From contig JANNRA010000080.1 of assembly GCA_031401035.1 (NCBI GenBank), positions 1 through 44,350 of the forward strand: a stretch of DNA of 44,350 nt, given 5' to 3'. Position numbers and translations under genes: made by a program. A model generated the notes under the pieces. That model was not told the DNA's origin. It did not search any database and saw only the letters and a list, made by a program, of their open reading frames with translations. The stretch's first letter is position 1. Each line of letters opens with the position of its first letter. Origin of the DNA: JANNRA01 sp031401035 (lineage in GTDB: Bacteria > Desulfobacterota > Binatia > HRBIN30 > CADEER01). Positions 1 to 8,473 of this stretch are shown here, piece after piece.

Positions 1-249
1 CTCCTCCGCTGGCGGCTCATCGCCCGGCCGGCCGCCCGGCGCCAGGCGCGACTCGCGCCGGCTGCTCCACAGCGTCAGGCGGCGGGCGCCGCCGCCATCG
101 GCCCCCGGCGCCGCGCCGCGCAGCTCGCCGGGCGGCGCGGCGGAACTGAATCGCCCATCGACGACGTAGCCGAGGCCAAACAGCACCAGCGCCGCCAGCC
201 CCACCGCCATCACCGTCGCCTGAAACCGCTCCATCGCGAGGCGCAGCAT
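1..249 (-). CDS. N-terminal part of a membrane-anchored protein, cut by left edge
   Basis: An open frame runs from ATG at 249 (alternative ATG at 234) off the left edge, giving 83 visible codons. The N-terminus is a single hydrophobic segment (about residues 13-29, TVMAVGLAALVLFGLGYVV), followed by a Gly/Ala/Pro/Arg-rich low-complexity stretch. That reads as a signal anchor plus an extracytoplasmic linker. It lies 90 bases downstream of the stop of the GT-C/NHL gene on the same strand and may be cotranscribed with it. No family can be named from the visible part. Confidence 0.5.
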   Translation of the reverse strand, partial: MLRLAMERFQATVMAVGLAALVLFGLGYVVDGRFSSAAPPGELRGAAPGADGGGARRLTLWSSRRESRLAPGGRPGDEPPAEE

Positions 250-339
250 CGATCCGCGACACGCGAGGTGTCAAGACAATCGTGCTGCCATAAAGTGCCG
301 GGACGTGCGTGGCGGGCGCGGCGACCGACGCGCTCGCTG

Positions 340-3300
340 TCAGCGCCGGTCGATGACGCGGATGGCGTCGTCGCCGCGGCCGGCGACGAGTAGCCGGGCG
401 CCGTCGACCGCCAGGCCCGACGGCTGCCGGATCGCCGTCCCGACCGGCGCCAGCTCCTGCCCGTCGGGGTGGAAGCGGCGCACCGCGCCCAGCGTCCAGT
501 CGCTCAGGTACAGCGTCCCGTCGGCGCCGATCGCCAGCCCAACCTCCTTCAGGCCGCTGCCGCTCCAGCCGGAGATCGGCACGCTGCCCAGCCCGGTGCC
601 ATCGGCGGCGAAGTGCTCGAGGCGGTTGTTGCCGGCGTTGACCACCCACAGGTCGCCGTTCGGCGCCACCGCCACGTCGACCGGCTCGCGCAGCTGTCCG
701 GGCTCGCTGCCGAGGCTGCCGACGGTACGCTGCAGGTGGCCGTCGCGGTCGTACTCCGTCACCCGCCCGCCGCCGGCCTCGGCGACATAGATGCGCCCCT
801 CCGACACCGCCACGCCGCGCGGACTCGAGAGGCTCGGGCTGCCGGTGAGCGTGACGACATGGTGCCCATCGTGGTCGAAGATCTGGACGCGCTGATTCCA
901 CAGGTCGGCGACGTAGACGAACTCGTCGTCCGCGGCGACGTCGTGCGGCTCGCGGAACTCCCCCGGCGCGCTGCCCTGCCGGCCCCAGGCGCGCTGGAAC
1001 TCGCCGGCGCGGTCGAACAGCTGGACGCGGTGGTTGTTGCGATCGGCGACCACCACGGTACCGTTCGGCGCCACGGCAACACCGATCGGTTGGTCGAACT
1101 GCCCTGGCGCGGTGCCGTGGCCACCGTCGAAGGCGTTGGCGCCGGCGCCTGGCGCCGCTTCCACGGCGGCGGCGCGCGGCGCCGGGCTCGACGTCGCCAG
1201 CACCGGTCCGGTGATGTCGAACCACGCCCCTCCCGGCAACAGCAGACCGATGGGCGTCATTTCAAACTCCTCCTCGAACGCATGTAGCGAGGCCGAGCGA
1301 CGCGCCGGCCGCCAGCCGGCGGCGTCCGGCGCCAGCAACCCCGGCAGGGCGGCGAGATCGTCGAGGAAGAAGCGCCCGCCGGTCGGGGCGGCGACGCGCA
1401 CGCCGGCGAGCCGCGCCGCCGCGCGCTCGAGCGGCAGCGGATCGTGCGGCTTGCCGTCGACGAACAGCAGCGCCTGGGCGTCCGAGCCGAGCTCGGCGAC
1501 GATCTCGTACCAGCGCCCTGCCTCGAGCGCCGCCTGCGGCACCAGCACCGCGCTGGCGCGCCCGCGCGCTTCCAGGCCGCGTGCGGTGAAGGCCAGCGTC
1601 AGCAGCGGGCGGGCGCCGGGACGCGGCGGACAGGCGTCGAGCAGGGCCAGCTCGCCGCCCGGCGCGGCCGCCAGATCGGGGCGCATGAGCTGGACGCGCA
1701 GCGTGAAGCCGCGCGCCTGCCCGACCGCGGCGAGGCAGCGCAGCGCGCCGGCCGGCGCCGCGCCGCCGACGGCGAGCGCGCGCGAGGCGTTCGACCAGAG
1801 GCCGCTGCGCACCGTGTGCTGCGGCTCGACGATCAGCGCCCGGCCGACGGTCGCGCCGCCCAGCCGCGCGGCGGTGATCGGTTCGCTGCGATACTCGGCG
1901 AACTGCCGCTCGAGCCGCTCGAAGGCGGCGCGGCCGGCCGGCTTGAGGTCGGTGGCGAAGACCATGCCGCGCCGACCATAGCGATTGATGCGCGGCTCGA
2001 TATCGTCGAGTTGCCGGCCGAGCACGTAGTGGCTCTCGAGCGGTGTGCCGTCGCCGGTATACGACAGGTAGGTCAGCGTGTACTCGGGCCAGTCCTCGGC
2101 GACGACGTAGCGCGCGTACTGATCGTCGAAGCGGCGCAGGTACTGCCCGGCCGCCGTCGCCTCGGCGGAGAAGCCGATGATCGGGCGCCGGCGCGGACCG
2201 AGGAACTGGTCGTAGGTCTCGAACCCGGCGATGGCGATCGCCAGCACGACCAGCGCCGTCGCCGCGCCGCGGCCGGCCGCCGCGGGCAGCAGCGCGCGCG
2301 TCGCGTCGGCCAGCGCGGCGACGCCGCTGGCCGCGAACAGGACGACGAACGGCAGCGCCAGGATGCAGCGGTTGCCGTTCGGGTCGGCGAGGACGCCGGG
2401 CAGCAGCGCCAGGGCGAAGCCGATCAGCAGCGCCCCGGCGCCGCGCTCGCGGCCGCGATACACCGTCACCAGCAGGCCCAGCCCGAAGCACACCGCCAGC
2501 AGCGGCTCGAGCAGCGGCTCTTCGATGAAGAAGTCGTTGCCGTTGCCGCGCCAGGCGAACATCGCCAGGGCCGCGCGCAGGTTGGCGAGCAGGTGGCCGG
2601 CGGCACCACCCGACTCGGCCAGGTGCGCCGCGCGGCCCGTGAACTGCTCCGGATGGGTAGCGGCGTAGTGCAGCATCGGCGCGCCGACGACGGCGAAGGT
2701 CGCCAGCATCAGCAGCCCGCCGACGGCGCGCTCGCGCCAGCGGGCCCGCTCGGGCACCGCCGCGAGCAGGAAGAGCAGCGCCGTCATCAGCGGCACCATG
2801 CGCCCGGCGTCGTACGTATAGATCGCGCCGGCGGCGCCGGCCCCCGCCAGCAGCCAGCCCCAGCGGCGTCCGTCGAGCCCCTTCCTCAGCCCGAGCAGGG
2901 CCAGCATGGCGAACGGCGGCACCAGGATCATGCGCCAGCCGACGCGGCTGAAGACGCCGTGCCAGCCCGACACCGCCAGCAGCGCCAATCCGATCAGCGC
3001 CAGGCGCTGCCCGGCGACGGCGCGCGCGAAGAGGTAGAAGATCGGCAGCGTCGCGATGCCGACCAGCGTCGCCGCCAGTTGGATCGGCTCGGGCACGTTG
3101 CCGAACCAGGGCAGCAGGGCCGCGCAGAGGTACATGAAGAGCGTCTCGCGCCCCCAGGCGGCGGAGACGTACGGGGTGTAGGGGGCGCCCTGCAGGATGT
3201 GCTGCGCGTACATGCCGTTGAAGGCGGCGTCGTGGTTCATGCCCACCGGCAGGCTGTCGAAATGCACGCCGCGGAAGGCGATGCCGAGCCCGCACAGCGC

Positions 3301-3528
3301 CAGCGCCAGGGCCCACTCGGCGCGCCGACCAATCGGCTCCACCGCCGGCGCGGCGCCGCGCGTCGCCGCCAACCAGGCGGCGCACAGCGCCGCCAGCGCC
3401 GCGAGCATGCCCCAGCCCCACGGCGCACGATCGGCCGCGAACTGGAACTCGTGCTGGGCGCGCCACGCGACACCCAGCAGCGCCAGCAGCACCCCCCACA
3501 ACAGCACTCGGCCGACCCGTCCCGGCAT
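340..3528 (-). CDS. GT-C (family 39-like) membrane glycosyltransferase with LamG-like and NHL beta-propeller domains
   Basis: Predicted 1062 aa. I chose ATG 3528 (MPGRVGRVLLWGVLL) because it starts directly on the first membrane segment; the frame upstream is Arg/Pro-rich and non-coding in character. The N-terminal ~500 residues are a chain of hydrophobic segments typical of ArnT/PMT-like GT-C enzymes. An acidic first-loop motif (NHDAAF, near residue 97) sits where the family's catalytic Asp lies. After a soluble region comes a probable concanavalin/laminin-G-like beta-sandwich (about 580-770). It is followed by at least five NHL repeats (about 797-1062) with signatures such as PIGVAVAPNGTVVVADRNNHR. 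GT-C enzymes of this family move sugars from polyprenyl-phosphate carriers outside the cytoplasmic membrane; acceptor and sugar here are unknown. It is divergent from the GT-C gene at 3711. Confidence 0.85.
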   Translation of the reverse strand: MPGRVGRVLLWGVLLALLGVAWRAQHEFQFAADRAPWGWGMLAALAALCAAWLAATRGAAPAVEPIGRRAEWALALALCGLGIAFRGVHFDSLPVGMNHDAAFNGMYAQHILQGAPYTPYVSAAWGRETLFMYLCAALLPWFGNVPEPIQLAATLVGIATLPIFYLFARAVAGQRLALIGLALLAVSGWHGVFSRVGWRMILVPPFAMLALLGLRKGLDGRRWGWLLAGAGAAGAIYTYDAGRMVPLMTALLFLLAAVPERARWRERAVGGLLMLATFAVVGAPMLHYAATHPEQFTGRAAHLAESGGAAGHLLANLRAALAMFAWRGNGNDFFIEEPLLEPLLAVCFGLGLLVTVYRGRERGAGALLIGFALALLPGVLADPNGNRCILALPFVVLFAASGVAALADATRALLPAAAGRGAATALVVLAIAIAGFETYDQFLGPRRRPIIGFSAEATAAGQYLRRFDDQYARYVVAEDWPEYTLTYLSYTGDGTPLESHYVLGRQLDDIEPRINRYGRRGMVFATDLKPAGRAAFERLERQFAEYRSEPITAARLGGATVGRALIVEPQHTVRSGLWSNASRALAVGGAAPAGALRCLAAVGQARGFTLRVQLMRPDLAAAPGGELALLDACPPRPGARPLLTLAFTARGLEARGRASAVLVPQAALEAGRWYEIVAELGSDAQALLFVDGKPHDPLPLERAAARLAGVRVAAPTGGRFFLDDLAALPGLLAPDAAGWRPARRSASLHAFEEEFEMTPIGLLLPGGAWFDITGPVLATSSPAPRAAAVEAAPGAGANAFDGGHGTAPGQFDQPIGVAVAPNGTVVVADRNNHRVQLFDRAGEFQRAWGRQGSAPGEFREPHDVAADDEFVYVADLWNQRVQIFDHDGHHVVTLTGSPSLSSPRGVAVSEGRIYVAEAGGGRVTEYDRDGHLQRTVGSLGSEPGQLREPVDVAVAPNGDLWVVNAGNNRLEHFAADGTGLGSVPISGWSGSGLKEVGLAIGADGTLYLSDWTLGAVRRFHPDGQELAPVGTAIRQPSGLAVDGARLLVAGRGDDAIRVIDRR

Positions 3529-3584
3529 GATGGCGCGATGTAACGGAGACGCGGCCGGAAAGCGAAACGGCGACCACCCATCAC

Positions 3585-3668
3585 CTGGAGGGTGCCCCCC
3601 GTGGGCGCCTGTTGAATGGGGCCTCTGCATCGTCATGCACCAGGCGCCCACGGGGGATCGCCCTCCAG
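3585..3668. repeat. Imperfect inverted repeat between divergent GT-C genes
   Basis: The left arm (3585-3611, beginning CTGGAGGG and ending GGGCGCCTG) pairs with the right arm (3641-3668) at about 25 of 28 positions, around a 29-base spacer. The left arm also folds on itself through GGTGCCC/GGGCGCC. The core CTGGAGGGYGCC...GTGGGCGCC recurs at 43699-43730, so this is a dispersed palindromic element and not a one-off. It occupies most of the 182-base region between the start codons at 3528 and 3711, where promoters for both genes must lie. Confidence 0.75.
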
Positions 3669-3710
3669 CAGGAGTGCGATCGCGAGGGGCGTTTGCTACA
3701 CCCGCGCCGC

Positions 3711-6461
3711 ATGGAGAGAGCCTCGAACCCGGTGCGGCAGGCGGTGCTGGCGATCGCCGTGGCGCTGGCAATCGCGGCGCAGGCGTATGCGCTGCAGAAC
3801 CCGAACCGCTGGCCGCCGTGGCTCGCCCTGGCGGCTGCGGCGATCGCCGCGGCGCTGGTGGCGGGCTGGCGGACGACCTCGATGCCGGCGGCGACGCCGG
3901 TCGCGAGCTGCATACGGCCAGCGGCGCGCCTCGCCGTCTTCGCCCTCTCCGTCGCCGCGACCGCCGCGGCAACAAGCCTCTCCAGTGCCGGCCGCTTCGC
4001 CTGGGTGGGCCTCGGGCTGTGGCTGGCGGCGGCGCTGCTCGGGGCGCTGGCGGCGCGCGGCTGGCAACTGACGCCGGCGCGGCGCGGCGCGCCGGCGTGG
4101 ACCGCCGGCGAGCTCGTCGCGCTGGCCGCCCTGCTCGGGCTCGCCGGCCTGGCGCGCGGGCTGTGGATCGCCGACCTGCCGGTGGCGATCTTCGGTGACG
4201 AGCCGCGCGTGGCGATGTTCCTGCGCAATCTCCTCGACGGCAGGCCGCTGCCGAGCTTCTTCCGCATGGGCTGGAACACCTGGCCGACGATCGGCCTGGC
4301 GCTGCAGGGCCTGCTGATTCCCGTCGCCGGCCTCGACATCGCCGCGCTGCGATTGTCCTCGGCGCTGATGGGCACGCTCTCCGTACTCGCCACCTATCTG
4401 CTGGCGCGCCAACTCGGCGGCGCGCGCCTGGCCCTGCTGGCGGGACTGCTGTACGCCTTTGGCCGTACGGCGATCGACTTCAGCCGCCTCGGCATCACGC
4501 ACGCGCAGGTGCTGTTCCTCGAGCCGCTCGCCTTCTGGCTGCTGTGGCGCGCGCTCGACGGCGGCCGCGCCGTGCACTGGTGGCTCGCCGGCGTCGCCAC
4601 CGCCTGGTGCCTGTTCACCTACAACGCCGGCCAGCTGGTGCCGCCGCTGGTGCTCGGCTGGCTGGCCCTCGGCGCCCTGCGCCAGCCCGACCGGCTGCGC
4701 AGCGACTGGCGCGGCGCCGCGCTGCTGGTCGCGGCGCTGGCGCTGACGGTGTTCCCGTACGCCTGGAACGTCACCGACGCCTTCGGCTTCGGCCCCAACT
4801 GGGACCAGTTCACCATCATGGCGCGCAACCGGCAGACGATGAGCCGCGTGCTGGAGGCGTGGCAGGCGGGCGGCGCGGCGCCGGCGTGGGCGATCCTGTC
4901 GCGTCAGGTTTGGACCACGTGGCTCGGCTTCGGCGTGCTGCCCGGCGGCGCCTACCCGATCGGCTACCGCGGCGGCGGCATGCTCGACGTCGTCTCCGCG
5001 GCGCTGTTCGTCGTCGGCCTGGGGATGGCGCTGCGCCGCGTCGGGCGCGGCCGCGAAGCCTTCGCGCCGTACTGGTGGCTGGGTACGGTCGTCGCCGGCG
5101 GCATCGTCACCATCGACCCGCCCTCGTTCGTGCGCATGGTCGGCATCCTGCCGGTCCTCGCCATCCTCGCGGCGCTGCCGCTCGATGGCCTGGTGGCGAC
5201 CGGCGGCGCCGGGGTGCGTCGCGCCGGCGGCCTGACCTTGGCGGCGGGGCTCGCCGGCGCTGCCGCCTGGCTCAACTGGCAGACCTACTTCGTCGAGCAC
5301 GCGGCGACCGTCGGCGACCCGACGACCAGCATGGCACGCTTCCTCGCCGCGCAGCCGCCCGAGACGCGCGCCGTGCTGCTCGGCGCCGAGCACCACCTGG
5401 CGCTCGAGCAGGAGCTGTTCCTGATCGAGTTCCCCGGCCGCGTGCGCGACATCATCGACCCGTCGCACGACCTGCCGCTGCGCGAGGCGATCGACCGGCC
5501 GCTGGCGCTGCTCCTCGGCCCGGCGCAGATCACGCGCGCCGCCGAGGCGCTGGCGCTGTACCCGGGCGCGCGCGTCGTCGACGACGTCAACCCCTACGGC
5601 AGCGAGCCGCTCTTCCGCGCCGTCCTGATCGACCCGGTACAGGCGCTGGCGGCGAGCGGCCTGCGCCTGCACGCGCCGGCCGACGCGGCGGCAGGCGCGG
5701 TGGTCGACCCCTTCGCAGCGGCGCCGCCCGATGCCGCCGCCGCGCCACGCCTGGCCTGGAGCGGACGCATCTACTGGCCGACCGATCAGCCGCTGCTGCT
5801 CGGCGCCAGCAGCGCCGCGGCGGCGACGATCCGGGTCGGCGACGCGCCGCCGCTCGTCGTCGCCGGCGACGGACCGGCGACGGCGCGCATCGCGCTGCCG
5901 CAGGGCTGGCAGCCGGTGCGCATCGAGGCCGCGCCCGCCGCCGCCGGGGCGCTGCGGCTGACGCTCGGTGACGCCGGGGCGCAACGAACGCTGTCGCGTT
6001 GGGACTTCCGGCCGACGGCCGCACCTGAGGGCCTGGAGGCGACCTACACGCTGGCCGATGGCAGCGGGCGGCGCCGGCTCGATCCGCAGGTCAACGTGGT
6101 CGCGGTCGAGCAGCGCCTGCCGCCCGGCGACGCCGTGCGCACGCCGTTCCGCGCCCGCTGGCGCGGCGCGCTGCGCGTCGACACGCCCGGCACCTACCTG
6201 TTCGACGCCATCGGCAGCCAACCCTTCCGCGTGCAGCTCGACGGCGCGCCGCTGCTCGAGGTCGCGGCGGTGGCGAGTCCGATGGTGCCGCGCACCGTGC
6301 ACACGGCGGCGTCGCTCGGCCCCGGGCTGCACCCGATCGAGGTGGAGTTCGACAGCCGCGTGGCGGCGCAGACGACGCGGCGGGTGTTCCAGTTGTACTG
6401 GACGCCGCCGGGCGGCGAGCGGGCGCTGGTGCCGGCGACGAGTCTGGTGCCTCCGTCGTAG
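3711..6461 (+). CDS. GT-C (family 39-like) membrane glycosyltransferase with C-terminal PA14-like domain
   Basis: Predicted 916 aa from ATG 3711 (MERASNPVRQAVLAI), which leads straight into the first hydrophobic segment. The N-terminal ~570 residues contain many membrane segments and the first-loop motif IFGDEPRVAM near residue 163. Its Asp-Glu pair matches the catalytic acid site of ArnT/PMT-like enzymes. The soluble C-terminus ends in a probable PA14 fold (about 772-910). Visible PA14 marks are the GLEATY start, FRARWRGALRVDTPGTYLF, a VQLDG strand and the closing LYWTPPGGE...VPATSL. PA14 domains are commonly carbohydrate-binding, so this could recognise the acceptor or glycan. The call is firm for GT-C and good for PA14; substrate unknown. 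Confidence 0.85.
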   Translation: MERASNPVRQAVLAIAVALAIAAQAYALQNPNRWPPWLALAAAAIAAALVAGWRTTSMPAATPVASCIRPAARLAVFALSVAATAAATSLSSAGRFAWVGLGLWLAAALLGALAARGWQLTPARRGAPAWTAGELVALAALLGLAGLARGLWIADLPVAIFGDEPRVAMFLRNLLDGRPLPSFFRMGWNTWPTIGLALQGLLIPVAGLDIAALRLSSALMGTLSVLATYLLARQLGGARLALLAGLLYAFGRTAIDFSRLGITHAQVLFLEPLAFWLLWRALDGGRAVHWWLAGVATAWCLFTYNAGQLVPPLVLGWLALGALRQPDRLRSDWRGAALLVAALALTVFPYAWNVTDAFGFGPNWDQFTIMARNRQTMSRVLEAWQAGGAAPAWAILSRQVWTTWLGFGVLPGGAYPIGYRGGGMLDVVSAALFVVGLGMALRRVGRGREAFAPYWWLGTVVAGGIVTIDPPSFVRMVGILPVLAILAALPLDGLVATGGAGVRRAGGLTLAAGLAGAAAWLNWQTYFVEHAATVGDPTTSMARFLAAQPPETRAVLLGAEHHLALEQELFLIEFPGRVRDIIDPSHDLPLREAIDRPLALLLGPAQITRAAEALALYPGARVVDDVNPYGSEPLFRAVLIDPVQALAASGLRLHAPADAAAGAVVDPFAAAPPDAAAAPRLAWSGRIYWPTDQPLLLGASSAAAATIRVGDAPPLVVAGDGPATARIALPQGWQPVRIEAAPAAAGALRLTLGDAGAQRTLSRWDFRPTAAPEGLEATYTLADGSGRRRLDPQVNVVAVEQRLPPGDAVRTPFRARWRGALRVDTPGTYLFDAIGSQPFRVQLDGAPLLEVAAVASPMVPRTVHTAASLGPGLHPIEVEFDSRVAAQTTRRVFQLYWTPPGGERALVPATSLVPPS

Positions 6462-6559
6462 TGGCGGGCCTCCGCTTCCCTGCTGCGACGCTGCACCTGG
6501 CTACCCCCTTTGGCGCCGCCCCCGAGGACCCTCCGCCGCCGTTGGCCCCAAGGGCGCCG

Positions 6560-8473
6560 CTACCGCCGCGCCGACGTCTGCTGCGGCGCGGCGGTTGCCG
6601 CGCCCTCCATTGGTTCGACGGACTCCCAGGGTGGGACCGATTCGCCGCTGGGGGTGACCGCGACCAGGGTGGCGAAGGCCCACGGTTGGCGCGGCGGCGA
6701 GGTGCTCTCGACGCGCAGCCGGTCGCCGCGGACCACCTCGGCCTCGACCTCGACGCCGGCAACGCGCGCGCGCGGCGTCTCCAGCACCACCTCCGACTCG
6801 CCGGCGCCGCGCACCCGCAGGCGCACCGGCTCCCCCTGCCAGCGCCCTTCCCAGAGGTGCGCGTAGGGCCGGGCGCAGACCAGGTCGTCGAAGCCGATGT
6901 GCGGCTGGAAGAGCGCCGGGACGACGGCACGGCGCGTCTCGGCGCCGCAGCGCGCGGTGTACGTCCAGCCGTGCTGGCGCAGCCCCGACCAGTCGCCCGC
7001 CGGCACGTCGACGACGAAGGCCGCGCCGAACGCCTGCACGCGCGCGGCGCCGAACAGCGCCTCGTAGAGCGGCCGCAGCGGCGCCGCCTCGGCGGTGAAG
7101 GCGTAGACGGCGCCGGCCGGCGCGGGCAGCCAGGCGTCGGCGGTGAGGGTGCGGTCGTCGGCCGCCAACCAGCGACGCGGCTCGGCGAACTGCGTCACCT
7201 GGCGCATCAGGAATACCGGCCGTCCGGGTGCCTGGGGCAGCGCCGCGATCAGCGCCGTGCGCTCGGCGTCGAAGCGCCAGCGCGACTCGGGCCGCCAGAA
7301 GTCGTCCGAGTAGTAGAAGCGCAGCGACCACACGGCCGTCGCCAGGGCTACCGCCGCGACGGCCATGCGCCAGCGGCGGGCGTCGCGGCCGCGCAGCGCG
7401 TCGCACGCCGCCGCCGCCGCCAGCGCGACGAAGGGAAAGGCCATCAGCATGCGGTGCGTGCTGGGCGGACCCCAGGCGAGCACCGACGGCGCCAGGCCGG
7501 CGAGAAACCCGCCGCCGAGGAAGACACCGCGCCGCCAGCCACTCGTCAGCCCGGCGGCGGCGAGCAACAGCAGCGGCAGCGGATGCTGCGCGGCGGCGGC
7601 GACGGTCAGCCAGCCGTCCTGCGCCACCGGCGCGACGAAGGCCTGCGCGTGCGCGAGCAGGCGCGCCGCCACGGCCGCGAGGCCGCCGCCCTCGGCGAAG
7701 CCCGCCGGCTGCAGGCCCTGGGCGAGGTAGACCGAGTCCGCATTGGCGCGCACGTACGGCACGTAGAGCGCCAGGCCGGCCAGCGTCGCCAGGCACCACA
7801 GGCGGGCGCGGCCGCACGCCAGCAGCGCCGCCAGCAGCGGCATGGCCAGCATGGCGCGCGTGCACCAGTAGCCGTAACTCATCCAGCCGACGGCAAAGGC
7901 GCCGAGCAGCGCCTCGCCGGCGCCGCCGCCGCGCCAGATCAGGCGTGCCAGCGCGGCGAGCAGCAGCAGTTGCTGGAACGTCAGCTCGGCACCCTGCATG
8001 ACGCGACTGTAGAAGAGCGCCCACGGCAGCACGCCGACCAGCGACGCGCCACCCAGGCTCGCCGTCACCGACAGACCGAGGCCGCGCGCCGCGGCGAAGG
8101 CGGCCGGCACGCACAGCGTGCCGCCGACCAGACTGTAGAGGCGAATGGTCCACTGTCCGGCCCCGAGCAGCGGCACCAGCGTCGCCTGAAAGAGCGCGTG
8201 CATGAGTACCGGCACGGAGATGTTGCTCTCGGCCAACAGGTGCTCCTCGTGCAGGGCGCGCAGCGCCGCGGCGAGCACCTTCGGTTCGTCTTCGTTGAGG
8301 CCGGCGGGATAGTCGCTCGGCCACAGCAGGCGGGTGCCGAGGCCGAGGGCGGTGAGGCCGGCGAGCGCCAGCAGCGTCGGCCGCGTCTCGCCGCGCAACA
8401 ACCACCACAGCGCCAGCGCGGCGGCGGCGGCGATGGCCAGCGCCAGCGCCGCGGCGGCGACGGGCGTGCTCAT
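6560..8473 (-). CDS. GT-C (family 39-like) membrane glycosyltransferase, short form
   Basis: Predicted 637 aa. ATG at 8473 overlaps the upstream gene's TGA by one base (TGATG), which indicates translational coupling. The protein begins with a hydrophobic segment, carries a GLNEDEPKV acidic motif near residue 60 and then runs through many membrane segments to about residue 430. A compact C-terminal soluble domain of about 200 residues follows, with beta-rich patterns (EPVRLRVRGAGESEVVLETP). I do not recognise a family for that domain. It is the last gene of the three-gene GT-C operon starting at 13573. Function is inferred from topology and motif only. Confidence 0.8.
   Translation of the reverse strand: MSTPVAAAALALAIAAAAALALWWLLRGETRPTLLALAGLTALGLGTRLLWPSDYPAGLNEDEPKVLAAALRALHEEHLLAESNISVPVLMHALFQATLVPLLGAGQWTIRLYSLVGGTLCVPAAFAAARGLGLSVTASLGGASLVGVLPWALFYSRVMQGAELTFQQLLLLAALARLIWRGGGAGEALLGAFAVGWMSYGYWCTRAMLAMPLLAALLACGRARLWCLATLAGLALYVPYVRANADSVYLAQGLQPAGFAEGGGLAAVAARLLAHAQAFVAPVAQDGWLTVAAAAQHPLPLLLLAAAGLTSGWRRGVFLGGGFLAGLAPSVLAWGPPSTHRMLMAFPFVALAAAAACDALRGRDARRWRMAVAAVALATAVWSLRFYYSDDFWRPESRWRFDAERTALIAALPQAPGRPVFLMRQVTQFAEPRRWLAADDRTLTADAWLPAPAGAVYAFTAEAAPLRPLYEALFGAARVQAFGAAFVVDVPAGDWSGLRQHGWTYTARCGAETRRAVVPALFQPHIGFDDLVCARPYAHLWEGRWQGEPVRLRVRGAGESEVVLETPRARVAGVEVEAEVVRGDRLRVESTSPPRQPWAFATLVAVTPSGESVPPWESVEPMEGAATAAPQQTSARR

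Noticed and set aside
17..1225. Long Arg-rich frame overlapping the start of the window
   Set aside because: It is an antisense-type shadow of the NHL-coding gene at 340-3528 and has the Arg/Pro/Gly composition typical of such shadows in GC-rich DNA.
3529..3975. N-terminal extension of the 1062-aa GT-C frame
   Set aside because: Low-complexity Arg/Pro/Ser residues and the overlap with the divergent gene's start make it implausible. ATG 3528 leads directly into a membrane segment.
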